DNA of 59,751 nucleotides. Origin: an uncultured Microbacterium sp. Its GTDB lineage: Bacteria; Actinomycetota; Actinomycetes; Actinomycetales; Microbacteriaceae. The notes under the pieces are model-generated. The model was not told where the DNA came from. It made no database searches and was given only the letters and a program-made list of their open reading frames with translations. Shown here piece after piece: positions 15,964 to 23,731 of the stretch (position 1 is the first letter of the stretch; each line of letters begins with the position of its first letter). Both the position numbers and the translations under genes were made by a program. Location of the stretch: NCBI GenBank assembly GCA_913774845.1, contig CAJYJO010000021.1:1-59751 (forward strand), in the 5' to 3' direction.

Positions 15964-18534
15964 ATGGACTCGTTGTATCCCACGTTCGCGCGCGCCGATC
16001 CCGTGTTCTATGACCACCCCGCTCGCGTTCTGCGGGCCATGAGTACTCAATACGCCGTCGCAACTCCAGAGTCGTGGACGAAGCACGAGGACGGAGCCTG
16101 GGTCTTCTACGCCCCGCCCCTGCTAGTGCTTCCCGAGCAGGGGTGGAAGGTGCACCTCAGCACTACGGCAACCCAGGCGGAAGAGCTCCTGCAAATTGCA
16201 GGACGATTCTGCGTGCGTCACAAGCTGCCGTTCAAACATCTGCCGGACTCGTCTGCGCTCGCGGCTTCCAACGCCAAGGACGCGAACCGTGCCAGCTCAG
16301 GAAAGTTCGTCACCATCTATACCTCCACAGAGGGGCAGCTCAACGAGGCCCTCCACGCCTTGGGAGACGAAACGGACCACCTGAAGGGACCTCATGTCCT
16401 CTCCGATCTGCGCTGGTCGAAGGGACCAGTCTTCGTCCGGTACGGAGGATTCCACCGTCTTTTCGTAGACGGCGTCGACGGCCGCGTGCCCGCAATCCGT
16501 CACCCGAAGGGGCATCTCGTTCCCGATCTGCGCCTACCCGTGTTCCGCCTGCCGCCGTGGGTCAGAATCCCCGAACTCCTGAAGCCACTCCTCGACGCAT
16601 TGGACGCACCGGCTCCCGAAGGTTTCCCCGTTATCACCGGAGCGCTACATCACTCCAATGCGGGTGGGGTCTACACCGGCATCGACAACGGGTGTGATGT
16701 CGTCGTGAAAGAAGCCCGTCCGCACGCCGGGGTGACCCCGGACGGGCGAGACGCGATTGAGCGTTCATTGCACGAAGCCGCAGTTCTCCGCCAGCTTGCT
16801 GACAACTCGCAGACGGGTTCGCTGCTTCGACAGTTCGAGGTCCACGGCCACCACTATCTCCTGTTGCGTCGGGAGACCGGCAAGCCTCTGCAGCAGGCAA
16901 TCGTCGCGCGGCATCCGCTCATTAAGGCCGACGCTTCCTCCGACGAGATAGCTGATTACCGTGCGTGGGCTACGGACGTGAGCCAGCGTCTCGAGCTGGC
17001 GGTGCTCGCACTACATGAGGCCGGCTTCCGTCACGGTGACCTTCACCCCGGAAACATCCTGGTGAGCGACGACGGGGGTGTCGTCCTGATCGATTTTGAG
17101 ATGGCGACTCCGACGCACGCTCCCTCTGGTGCCGTCATCGGCTCGCCGGGATACACCGCTCCTCCTGACGTGCGCGGGGTGGATGCCGATCTGTTCTCCC
17201 TCCGCCGCGTCCAACTGTCGATCTTCGCGCCGTTGGCGCCCCTGCTAGACCTGGACCCTGACAAGGCGGCGCACTTGTCCCTGTGGGCGAGAGATCGCTT
17301 CCACCTTGACGAGGACGATCTCGGGAAGCGGCCCAGCGATGAGCTGAATACAGGGCAGGCTGACATTGACATCGACGCTGTGCGGAAACAGCTCCTCGCC
17401 GATGCGACGCCAGAACGCTCAGACCGCCTCTGGCCGGGAGACCCCGCGCAGTTCTCCGAGCCGAGCTACGCGCTCGCCCACGGCGCCCTCGGGCCTATCC
17501 TTGCGCTACACGCACAGCAGGGCGACGTTCCCGACCATCTCATCGAATGGGCCGAACGTGCCTGCATGGCGGATCAGCCCAGGGCGGGCCTCATGGATGG
17601 CCTCTCCGGTGCCGGAGCCGCTTTTTCGCTGCTGGGTCGCTCCGAGACGGCCGAAGAACTGCTGGGGCGGAGTCTTGAAGCCCGACTGCGATGGGATGCA
17701 CCTGGTTTGTACAGCGGGCCCGCCGGGACGGCGCTGGCCTATCTTCGTGCACACACACACCACCCAGAGCTGGTGGGCACCGCTCGGGCAATCTTCGACG
17801 AATTGGCCGAGCGGTCAAACGGCTGGCAAAACCGCAGCTCTGAACCACTCGCGACAGGATTGAGTGGTGTGCTGCGCGGCCCCACGGGGGTCGCTCTGCT
17901 CGCGATGCGCTTGTACGACTTGTGCGGGAGTGATGAGCTGCTGGAGTTGGCGGGGGCGGCTGTGCGCAGCGACCTCGAGCGGTGTGTGGTGGGGGAAGAC
18001 GGTGGTCTGCTCGTCAACGAGGGGTGGCGCCTCCTTCCCTATTTCGGTGCGGGTTCAGCAGGAATTGCGACGGTGATACTCGAACTAGCCCGTCGAGATC
18101 CGACGTTCGACAGCGCGTCAGTACTGCCGGGCCTTTGCCGGGCCGTGTCCCCGGAGTTCGTTCTCGAACCGGGGCTGTTCGAAGGTCGAGCGGGGCTCAT
18201 CCTTGCGTCGGATGCTTTGCGTGATCAGGCTCCCCCTTCGGCCGGCCGCGAATTGCAAATGGGTCGACATCGGTCCTATCTGCGCATGCATGCTGTGTCT
18301 CGACCCGTTGGCATGGGGTTCCCCGGCAAGCACCTGCTGCGCCTTTCTTGCGATCTCGCAACCGGGTCCGCCGGCGTCCTCTGGGCACTCTCCCGAGTTC
18401 GTCGACAGGCTCCAGCAACCCTGCCGCTTCTCGACCTCCCCCCGGTCGAAGCGCCCCAGCACGGGGTCCTGAGCGAGGGGGGAGGTGAGATCAGTGGGGT
18501 TCATACTTTCGTTGCAGAACCTAGATCGCGGTGA
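15964..18534 (+). CDS. Class III lanthipeptide synthetase LanKC (kinase-lyase-cyclase)
   Basis: The 856-residue trifunctional enzyme has an N-terminal lyase-like region (1 to about 220). A Ser/Thr-kinase-like domain follows, with NAGGVYTG, the ATP-binding Lys in VVVKEARPH, HGDLHPGN near 357 and DFE. The C-terminal LanC-like cyclase (about 499-835) has five double-glycine repeats (YSGPAGTALA, RGPTGVALL, FGAGSAGIA, FEGRAGLIL, ATGSAGVLW). The zinc-binding Cys/Cys/His of class I, II and IV cyclases are missing, which defines class III (RamC/LabKC). The ATG at 15964 was chosen because MDSLYPTFARADPVFYD matches the family N-terminus. It phosphorylates, eliminates and cyclises the peptide encoded at 18494-18616. 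Confidence 0.93.
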   Translation: MDSLYPTFARADPVFYDHPARVLRAMSTQYAVATPESWTKHEDGAWVFYAPPLLVLPEQGWKVHLSTTATQAEELLQIAGRFCVRHKLPFKHLPDSSALAASNAKDANRASSGKFVTIYTSTEGQLNEALHALGDETDHLKGPHVLSDLRWSKGPVFVRYGGFHRLFVDGVDGRVPAIRHPKGHLVPDLRLPVFRLPPWVRIPELLKPLLDALDAPAPEGFPVITGALHHSNAGGVYTGIDNGCDVVVKEARPHAGVTPDGRDAIERSLHEAAVLRQLADNSQTGSLLRQFEVHGHHYLLLRRETGKPLQQAIVARHPLIKADASSDEIADYRAWATDVSQRLELAVLALHEAGFRHGDLHPGNILVSDDGGVVLIDFEMATPTHAPSGAVIGSPGYTAPPDVRGVDADLFSLRRVQLSIFAPLAPLLDLDPDKAAHLSLWARDRFHLDEDDLGKRPSDELNTGQADIDIDAVRKQLLADATPERSDRLWPGDPAQFSEPSYALAHGALGPILALHAQQGDVPDHLIEWAERACMADQPRAGLMDGLSGAGAAFSLLGRSETAEELLGRSLEARLRWDAPGLYSGPAGTALAYLRAHTHHPELVGTARAIFDELAERSNGWQNRSSEPLATGLSGVLRGPTGVALLAMRLYDLCGSDELLELAGAAVRSDLERCVVGEDGGLLVNEGWRLLPYFGAGSAGIATVILELARRDPTFDSASVLPGLCRAVSPEFVLEPGLFEGRAGLILASDALRDQAPPSAGRELQMGRHRSYLRMHAVSRPVGMGFPGKHLLRLSCDLATGSAGVLWALSRVRRQAPATLPLLDLPPVEAPQHGVLSEGGGEISGVHTFVAEPRSR
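18481..18488 (+). promoter_or_regulatory. Strong Shine-Dalgarno of the precursor gene
   Basis: GGAGGTGA lies 5 bases before the GTG at 18494, inside the last codons of lanKC. It is almost the perfect anti-16S complement. It decides the start of the small overlapping gene over the in-frame GTG at 18485. Confidence 0.8.
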
Positions 18535-18616
18535 GAACGAGCGAGACGCGGTGTTCGCGAGCTCGTTCAGCATGGGCGCGTGCTACAGCAGTACGTCGAC
18601 GGGTTTCTGCCGCTGA
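18494..18616 (+). CDS. Class III lanthipeptide precursor peptide (labyrinthopeptin-like), overlaps lanKC
   Basis: A 40-residue peptide in a different frame from lanKC, starting at a GTG 41 bp before the lanKC stop. The leader contains ILSLQNLD (residues 4-11), matching the class III recognition motif (ILELQNLD in labyrinthopeptin leaders, LFDLQ in SapB, from memory). An acidic stretch (RGENERD) leads to a core beginning near residue 19. The core holds two Ser-x2-Ser-x3-Cys motifs, SSFSMGAC (23-30) and SSTSTGFC (32-39), which class III enzymes convert to labionin or lanthionine rings, and a final Arg. Precursor after KC is also the order in the ram and lab clusters. Ring chemistry and leader cleavage site are inferred. 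Confidence 0.87.
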   Translation: MGFILSLQNLDRGENERDAVFASSFSMGACYSSTSTGFCR

Positions 18617-18624
18617 TGTGCCAA

Positions 18625-18654
18625 GGGGCGTGGGTGCGGGCGCATTCACGCCCC
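18625..18654 (+). terminator. Hairpin 8 bases after the precursor stop
   Basis: GGGGCGTG (18625-18632) pairs perfectly with CACGCCCC (18647-18654) around a 14-base loop. There is no strong T-run. It could terminate or stabilise the lanKC-precursor transcript, or act as a partial read-through site. Confidence 0.5.
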
Positions 18655-18699
18655 GACAAACGCGATCACGCGACTCGCCGGCTGAGCACGGACCTTGTC

Positions 18700-19140
18700 C
18701 TACGTGGCGGCGAGCTGGGCGTTTCGGCGAGCGATCAGGCCCCGCAGATACGGGACGAGAATCACCCTTCCTGCAACCACCCCGAATGCGGGTGACGAGA
18801 CGGTCACGGTGTCGGTCATGAGCGTGCCACCGCTGCCGTCAGCCACGAAACGGTGCTCGTGGCGGAACGCTTTGAACGGACCGGATACCTGCTCGTCTAC
18901 GAACACATCCGGACGTCGAAAGTCGGTGATGCGAACCGTCAAAGAAAACCAGGCCCCCAAGTGACGCGCACGCCACGTGACCTCCTCGCCATGGCCAATT
19001 CGGCCCGTCGTCACTCCTGCAGTCGCTTTCTCTGCAGAATCCTTCATGGTTGCGACGTGTGCATCTATATCCCTAGCGAGATCAAACGCGGCAGATGGCG
19101 GCATCGACAGGGAGGTGGTGAGAGAGAATTGACTACTCAT
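18700..19140 (-). CDS. SRPBCC-family protein
   Basis: The 146-residue protein fits the SRPBCC (START/polyketide cyclase-like) fold: an N-terminal strand and helix (SLSMPPSAAFDLARDIDAHV), the middle signature THXXXW-like VTWRARHLGAWFSLTVRITDFRRPDVFVDEQ, and FRHEHRFVADGSGGTLMTDTVT, ending in a long helix. Such small proteins bind hydrophobic ligands; none can be named. It is the last of three minus-strand genes and converges on the lanthipeptide precursor. No catalytic residues are evident. Confidence 0.8.
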   Translation of the reverse strand: MSSQFSLTTSLSMPPSAAFDLARDIDAHVATMKDSAEKATAGVTTGRIGHGEEVTWRARHLGAWFSLTVRITDFRRPDVFVDEQVSGPFKAFRHEHRFVADGSGGTLMTDTVTVSSPAFGVVAGRVILVPYLRGLIARRNAQLAAT

Positions 19141-19162
19141 GGCTTTGCTGGCACCGCTGCTG

Positions 19163-19561
19163 TCACGTCGTCGTCCGATACTTTCGAGATATCCGCATCA
19201 GGAATTGCCAGCACAGGGCCCACAATACGCAGGGACCGAGAATGACAAGGCTGGCCGCCAGCGCCCCAGCCCAACCGCCGTCCGTCAAGAAGACGAAGCC
19301 GAGCATAAGAAAGCCGCCGAAGGCCGGGACAAGCCACCAGAGCCGCTTACCCACCACTCGAAAATTCGAGAGGGGGGCGGACACGACAACCATTGCGCTC
19401 AAAAAGAGTGTCAGGATGCCCAGGTTTGGAAGGGGTGTTACGTATCCCAGGGTGGCGAAGAAAAGGAATAGCGATATCGTGGTAATGAAGAGACTCGCCA
19501 ATCCGACTGCCATAGGAGCCAAAATTCCTACCGGCCGTGTGTCGGATTGACGAGTCTCCAT
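19163..19561 (-). CDS. Small integral membrane protein, four helices
   Basis: A 132-residue protein with four strongly hydrophobic segments (about residues 12-37, 45-65, 73-92 and 98-122) and short loops. I recognise no family. It lies 22 bp upstream of the SRPBCC gene and 15 bp downstream of the DUF3238-like gene, probably one transcript. Next to a bacteriocin-type cluster, small membrane proteins are often immunity factors; that is only a possibility here. Confidence 0.65.
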   Translation of the reverse strand: METRQSDTRPVGILAPMAVGLASLFITTISLFLFFATLGYVTPLPNLGILTLFLSAMVVVSAPLSNFRVVGKRLWWLVPAFGGFLMLGFVFLTDGGWAGALAASLVILGPCVLWALCWQFLMRISRKYRTTT

Positions 19562-19576
19562 TGTCCCAATCTAACG

Positions 19577-20602
19577 TCAGAAGTTCCTCGAGGCGGTGTA
19601 CGACTTGTCGCAGGTGGCCACCCAACCGAGGAGGCACCAGTAGTTGGCGTCGCTGAAGTTCCAGACCTTCACCCAACGCTGCTCGCCCGTGGTGTTGTAG
19701 TTGTACGAGGCATAAGACTCATGGTTTGGGACATTGTTGTGTCGGCCGTTTACAGCGACCGAGCCCGCGCGCCAGATCTGAACGGTCTCGCGGTATTTCA
19801 CGCTGCCCACAGTGCAGAACGGGTCCGCGACATCATGACGCACATCAAAGTGAGCCACTCCGCCGCTGACCCACGTGTCGAGGACCTGGATTCCATCGGG
19901 ATTAGCCTGCTTCGTCTCGACAACCGATCCGCCCACAACCTTCCGGGTGACCCCGGTGCTCTTCTCCCAGTAGAGATTCCAAGGGGCGGGGTTCTGCCAG
20001 TTCGCCGCCACTCGCAGCGCGGTTCGGTGCGACGGCAGATCGAAGTTGGAAGGTGAGCGGTCGCCGCGGTTGTCGCCCTTGAAGGCTTCCGCGCCGCTAC
20101 AGGTCATGCCTTGATACCACGCGATGGGGACCGTCTCCTGGGGGATGTAAGTCATGTGCACCCACTGATTGAGTTGCTGAGTCGGTACGGCGTACGGGGT
20201 CACATTGGCATTCAACGCCGCTCGAGCGGTGGTAGCCGCCGGGAGGGTGTGCGCCGTGATCGACAGGGACATTGTGTCTGGATCTGTCACCGGCGCGGAT
20301 GCGTCCAGCAGGCTGCCGGGAGTGTCTGCACCGGAGGTATCTGTTGCGGACTCAACTTCGTATGTGTAGGAAGAGCCGGCTCGCAACCCGACATCGCGGA
20401 AGCTGCCATCGACTGTGGTGCCAAGCACTGCCCCGTCTCGCGTGACAGTTGCTTCCGAGGTGTATTGCTCTCCAAGCGAAATTGTCACCTCATCTGTGGT
20501 GCTCAACACCGCCGCCAAAGGTGGACAGCGGCGGTGAGCGTGCGCGAGCGCAGAGAGCATAGTTTCATTCGATTCCCAGTCTGAATGGTCCACTCGGCAC
20601 AA
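19577..20602 (-). CDS. DUF3238-like protein with fibronectin-type N-terminal module
   Basis: The open frame encodes up to 341 residues. After an unusual N-terminus, residues ~38-95 resemble a fibronectin type III repeat (FRDVGLRAGSSYTYEVES). The rest resembles DUF3238: a Tyr/Trp-rich segment, KGDNRGDRSPS, then HFDVRHDVADPF and NNVPNHESYASYNY, with two Cys near the C-terminus. DUF3238 proteins of Bacillus and actinobacteria are secreted and of unknown role, but no signal peptide is visible here and neither ATG (20602 or 20560) has a ribosome binding site. The 5' end may be truncated or frameshifted. The family assignment is from memory. Confidence 0.55.
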   Translation of the reverse strand: MCRVDHSDWESNETMLSALAHAHRRCPPLAAVLSTTDEVTISLGEQYTSEATVTRDGAVLGTTVDGSFRDVGLRAGSSYTYEVESATDTSGADTPGSLLDASAPVTDPDTMSLSITAHTLPAATTARAALNANVTPYAVPTQQLNQWVHMTYIPQETVPIAWYQGMTCSGAEAFKGDNRGDRSPSNFDLPSHRTALRVAANWQNPAPWNLYWEKSTGVTRKVVGGSVVETKQANPDGIQVLDTWVSGGVAHFDVRHDVADPFCTVGSVKYRETVQIWRAGSVAVNGRHNNVPNHESYASYNYNTTGEQRWVKVWNFSDANYWCLLGWVATCDKSYTASRNF

Positions 20603-21003
20603 CCTCGTCGATCACGTGAATTTCGGACGTTAGTCGAGAAGAACGGGTGCGGCTTCAACTTCGGAAAGCTATCGCGAACCGGCGAGTCTCGTGTCAGCCA
20701 AATGGGGGACATGGGTGCGTAGTGTTCGAAAACACTGCGGCTGTGCCAGCTGATCAATTCCGCGCGTTCTCGCGGCTATCGAGTTGCACGGCCTATGATT
20801 GTTCTGACCGCACGACGGCCGTAGCTAAATACTTTTCGTCTGAATGGATGAATTCTCCTGTCTATTTTCGACGCGCCGACATGTCGTCAATTTACTGGCC
20901 CTGGCCGGGCCTTTATTCGTGGCGGGTGAGACACCTTACGGAAATGACCGCCACATGCGGTTCACTTTTTCCGACAGCATCCGGCTGGTACAAAGGAGAA
21001 ATC
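20603..21003. other. Gap between divergent genes in the island
   Basis: This 401-bp stretch separates the DUF3238-like gene and the secreted 109-residue protein gene. The DNA is noticeably richer in A/T than the core genome. The only firm element is AAAGGAGA (20995-21002) before the ATG at 21004. No convincing gene or clear promoter pair is seen. Confidence 0.5.
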
Positions 21004-21333
21004 ATGAAGCGCAAGAAAACCCTCGCCGGGCTTGGCCTGGCTGCGGCTGCACTGATGGCTTTGGGGGTTGCTGCTCCCGCCCAGGCAGCGACGGCGAGCT
21101 ACTCGTCGCAGGTGTGCGCGTCCGCGCTGCGCCCGGCAATTTACGGCGCCTCCGTCGGCACTCTCGCGCTGACCATCTACGCGCCCGGCGGAAACCGCAC
21201 CGACTCCTGGTACAACAGCAGCCGGACCACACGCGTCAAGCTGACCAACGCGGGTGAGAATTTCAGCAATGGTGGCCGGGCGACCTACTCCGGATCGCTC
21301 ACGGATAAGGGTCAGGATTGCCGTCTGCTCTGA
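21004..21333 (+). CDS. Small secreted protein, bacteriocin-like size, unknown family
   Basis: The 109-residue product has a classical signal peptide (MKRKKTLAGLGLAAAALMAL) with cleavage expected after APAQA (about residue 28). The mature part of ~80 residues is Ser/Thr/Asn/Gly-rich with two Cys (CASALRP near its start, QDCRLL at its end) that could form a disulfide. AAAGGAGA ends 1 base before the ATG, with its core about 5 bases away. A strong terminator follows directly, so it is a single-gene transcript. Size, secretion and the adjacent exporter operon suggest a toxin, bacteriocin or signal; it lacks the lactococcin 972 signature. Function unknown. Confidence 0.8.
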   Translation: MKRKKTLAGLGLAAAALMALGVAAPAQAATASYSSQVCASALRPAIYGASVGTLALTIYAPGGNRTDSWYNSSRTTRVKLTNAGENFSNGGRATYSGSLTDKGQDCRLL

Positions 21334-21348
21334 CGTCTCGACGAGAGG

Positions 21349-21378
21349 AAGGGTGGACGCGTGAGCGCGTCCACCCTT
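21349..21378. terminator. Bidirectional intrinsic terminator
   Basis: An 11-bp perfect stem, GGGTGGACGCG (21351-21361) with CGCGTCCACCC (21366-21376), is flanked by AA before and TT after with a TGAG loop. It stands between the convergent 109-residue secreted protein gene and the lipoprotein gene. Confidence 0.88.
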
Positions 21379-21390
21379 CTGTTGTGCGCC

Positions 21391-21933
21391 TCAAAGGCTG
21401 CGGGGGCAGGCGCTGAGGAGGGCTGTGAGGTCATCGTCGCTCAGCGTCCCGGTGTACTGGGAGTACGCCGACCACAACCCACCCGTCTGATGGTAAGCGT
21501 CGACATAGGCCTGCTCGGACGGCGGCTTGTCAGGGTTGTAGCCTTTGTCGCTGAGACACTTCCACTCCCAAAGCGAGTGGGGAAACACAGTCTTGATCTG
21601 CTCGTCGGATAACGTCGGCGGCAGCTGGTCGTACCCGAATTGGGTTGCGCACGCATCTGCATCTGCAGTGTAGAGATCGAACTGCTCGGGCGGGATGGTC
21701 CCGGTTCGATAACCACCATCGGTACCGGTCGAGACGGGCCACCCGTTCGCCGTGAGGCAGGAAATCATGTCGGTCGCAAAGTTGGGACGGGAACCGGCAT
21801 CAAAATCCAAGGCGGGCGGGCTGACTTCCGGGACCGGCGTCTCCTGTGCGCACGCGGACAGACCCAGCGCCAGCGCACCCGCTGTGACGAGCAGGAATGC
21901 GCCACGCGTCCAGGTGGTCTTCTGCGCTTTCAT
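21391..21933 (-). CDS. Lipoprotein of unknown function, last gene of the exporter operon
   Basis: The 180-residue protein has a lipoprotein signal peptide with lipobox LSAC (about residues 25-28), so it should be anchored outside the membrane. The mature part is Pro-rich at first, then contains four further Cys (MISCLTANGW, ADACATQFGY, EWKCLSDKGY, LLSACPRSL) that could form two disulfides. I recognise no domain. It lies 29 bp downstream of the permease gene in the same orientation and may be an accessory or immunity component of that transporter (inference). Confidence 0.75.
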   Translation of the reverse strand: MKAQKTTWTRGAFLLVTAGALALGLSACAQETPVPEVSPPALDFDAGSRPNFATDMISCLTANGWPVSTGTDGGYRTGTIPPEQFDLYTADADACATQFGYDQLPPTLSDEQIKTVFPHSLWEWKCLSDKGYNPDKPPSEQAYVDAYHQTGGLWSAYSQYTGTLSDDDLTALLSACPRSL

Positions 21934-21962
21934 AGTTCCTCCAAGAGGTGAATGGATAGGGG

Positions 21963-23051
21963 CTACGCGACGCGGAGTTCGCGAATCGGGTCGCGCTGAC
22001 TTGCGGCGATTCCGGGGAGGACGGCGGCTCCGACAGATACGGCAACGGTGAGGATCGCGGTGCCGACGACGAAGGGCGCGTCAGGTAACGGGTCGCCTCC
22101 GGCAACGAGAATGACAAGCGAGGCGCCGACGCCGACAGCTGCTCCGAGCGCGGACAATAGCGCGGTTTGCAAAATGATGAGTGAGACGATGAGTCCCCGC
22201 GTCGCCCCGAGCGCGCGACGTCGGCCGAAGTCCTTGCGGCGCATCATCACAAGCCCGTACAGCACCACGGAGATAACTAGACCGGCCAGCCCCAAGAGCG
22301 CCACCACGAGGCCCTTAGAGAAGGAACCTAGTTGCGACTCAATGACCGCGCGCAGATCAGCAAGCGCAGAGCTGGTTTGTACCGTGACGGAGGCCGGGTT
22401 CTCAGGCGCCACGAGCGAGAGGGCAGCAGAGCTGACTGCCCCGACCGTTTCAGGGGCGTTAGCAATGACGATAATTGTGCCGACAGTCTCATTGGCGCTG
22501 GCGTCTCGCGGGGCAAGCAGAAGCGGTTCGAACTGCTTCAGATAGTCCGGGGTGGTCAATTCGGCTACTACCCCAAAAGTGCGGCCATGAACCTCGGTAA
22601 CGGCGCCGGCGGGCTGGTCCATGCCCAGAAGATCCAATGCCTGTGGCGATGCCCACGCGGACGGTACCTGCTTGATGTGCAAGGCCGGAACACCCAGCGC
22701 GCCGGTGGAATCCGTGTAGATGTAGCGCAAGGGGACGCGGGGCCCGTCGAGGATCGCGGCGTTGGTGGCGTCTGTTACCGGCGAGAACGCTGCGACCCAT
22801 TCGACGTCTGCGAGTGAGCGGAGGCGGGCGACGACGTCGCTGGTCACCCCGGCATCACTATCTGCGCGGATGAGGATTGAACGTGAGCCCGCTGAATCGA
22901 TGGTGCCGAGGACGCTGTTGGAGGCGCCGACGGAGCGTCCGGTAGTCAACATGACCGCAACCATCATGGCGACGATGGTGAGAACAGTGATCACCGACGC
23001 CGTCTTGTATGAGCGGGCGGTGAGGACGGCCTCTCGCAGCAGCGCCAACAT
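21963..23051 (-). CDS. FtsX-like ABC transporter permease
   Basis: The 362-residue protein has one N-terminal helix (about 20-40), a large extracellular domain (about 45-240) and three C-terminal helices, the MacB/FtsX topology. The segment MMRRKDFGRRRALGATRGLI near 275-295 is the typical cytoplasmic coupling region, and the C-terminus ends RDPIRELRVA as in this family. The start ATG overlaps the ATPase stop by one base. The longer upstream frame is a shadow of the ATPase gene. It probably moves a peptide or lipid outward with the adjacent ATPase and adaptor. Confidence 0.9.
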   Translation of the reverse strand: MLALLREAVLTARSYKTASVITVLTIVAMMVAVMLTTGRSVGASNSVLGTIDSAGSRSILIRADSDAGVTSDVVARLRSLADVEWVAAFSPVTDATNAAILDGPRVPLRYIYTDSTGALGVPALHIKQVPSAWASPQALDLLGMDQPAGAVTEVHGRTFGVVAELTTPDYLKQFEPLLLAPRDASANETVGTIIVIANAPETVGAVSSAALSLVAPENPASVTVQTSSALADLRAVIESQLGSFSKGLVVALLGLAGLVISVVLYGLVMMRRKDFGRRRALGATRGLIVSLIILQTALLSALGAAVGVGASLVILVAGGDPLPDAPFVVGTAILTVAVSVGAAVLPGIAASQRDPIRELRVA

Positions 23052-23731
23052 CAGAGTTTTATCTCCACATCGCACTGTGCGGCGACGGCCGGCGAGTGTG
23101 TGACGATGATGACGGCGGCACCCTCGTCGGCACGTTGCCGCAGCGCATTGACGACCAGATCCGCGGTTATCGGGTCGAGATTCCCGGTTGGCTCGTCCGC
23201 GAGAATGACGTCGGGGCGGTTTAGTAGGGCCCGACACAGCGCGATTCGTTGCGCCTGGCCGCCGGAAACCTGGCCCGGGCGTCGCAGCAACGGTGCCTCA
23301 ACTCCGAATTGCCGCAACAGTTCCTCCGCCCGAGCTTCGTCGTCACGGCGGGAAGCCTTTCGGTAAAGCGAGGTCTCGACGACGTTGTCGAGCACGGTTC
23401 GTGTGGGATCGAGTGCTGCATCTTGAAAGACGAAGCCGTAACGGTGGGCACGCGTAATCGAACGTCGACGGTCGCCCCCATCGGAAACCTCCTCGCCGTT
23501 GAGGAGAATGTGCCCCGCGGTGGGTCTCAGCATGAGGCCGAGGATGTACAGCAGGGTCGACTTCCCGCGGCCCGATGGGCCGGTCAAGGAGGTCATTGTC
23601 GAACCGGTGAACCGCGCCGACCAACCGCTCAGGAGCGGTGCCGCGGTCGAGTAACCGAACTCCACGTCCCGCGCTTCAAGCAACGCTGGCGGCGTGGTGC
23701 CTGCAGATGTGACCGGCTCAGCGAGAGGCAC
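23051..23731 (-). CDS. ABC transporter ATP-binding protein (MacB/LolD type)
   Basis: The 226-residue ATPase shows Walker A GPSGRGKST, Q-loop FVFQDAALDP, signature VSGGQAQR, Walker B VILADEPTGNLD and the H-loop in IIVTHSP. It belongs to the group that pairs with FtsX-like permeases. It overlaps the adaptor gene by 14 bp and the permease gene by 1 bp. The Walker A has Arg instead of the usual Ser/Cys at the third variable position, which is tolerated. Confidence 0.94.
   Translation of the reverse strand: MPLAEPVTSAGTTPPALLEARDVEFGYSTAAPLLSGWSARFTGSTMTSLTGPSGRGKSTLLYILGLMLRPTAGHILLNGEEVSDGGDRRRSITRAHRYGFVFQDAALDPTRTVLDNVVETSLYRKASRRDDEARAEELLRQFGVEAPLLRRPGQVSGGQAQRIALCRALLNRPDVILADEPTGNLDPITADLVVNALRQRADEGAAVIIVTHSPAVAAQCDVEIKL

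Noticed and set aside
15964-18534. Class IV synthetase (LanL) or lipolanthine-type enzyme
   Set aside because: The cyclase domain lacks the zinc ligands needed for class IV, and no decarboxylase or polyketide/fatty-acid genes needed for lipolanthines are nearby.
18580-18795. Plus-strand frame of 71 codons after the lanthipeptide precursor
   Set aside because: No Shine-Dalgarno, no leader motif, and it overlaps the SRPBCC gene on the other strand; its Cys residues are at the end only by chance.
20647-21003. Longer N-terminal extension of the 109-residue secreted protein
   Set aside because: It would bury the clear signal peptide; AAAGGAGA directly before 21004 marks the real start.
21004-21333. 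Lactococcin 972 family bacteriocin
   Set aside because: Size and secretion fit, but the GTWxxG and C-terminal YY-type motifs of that family are absent.
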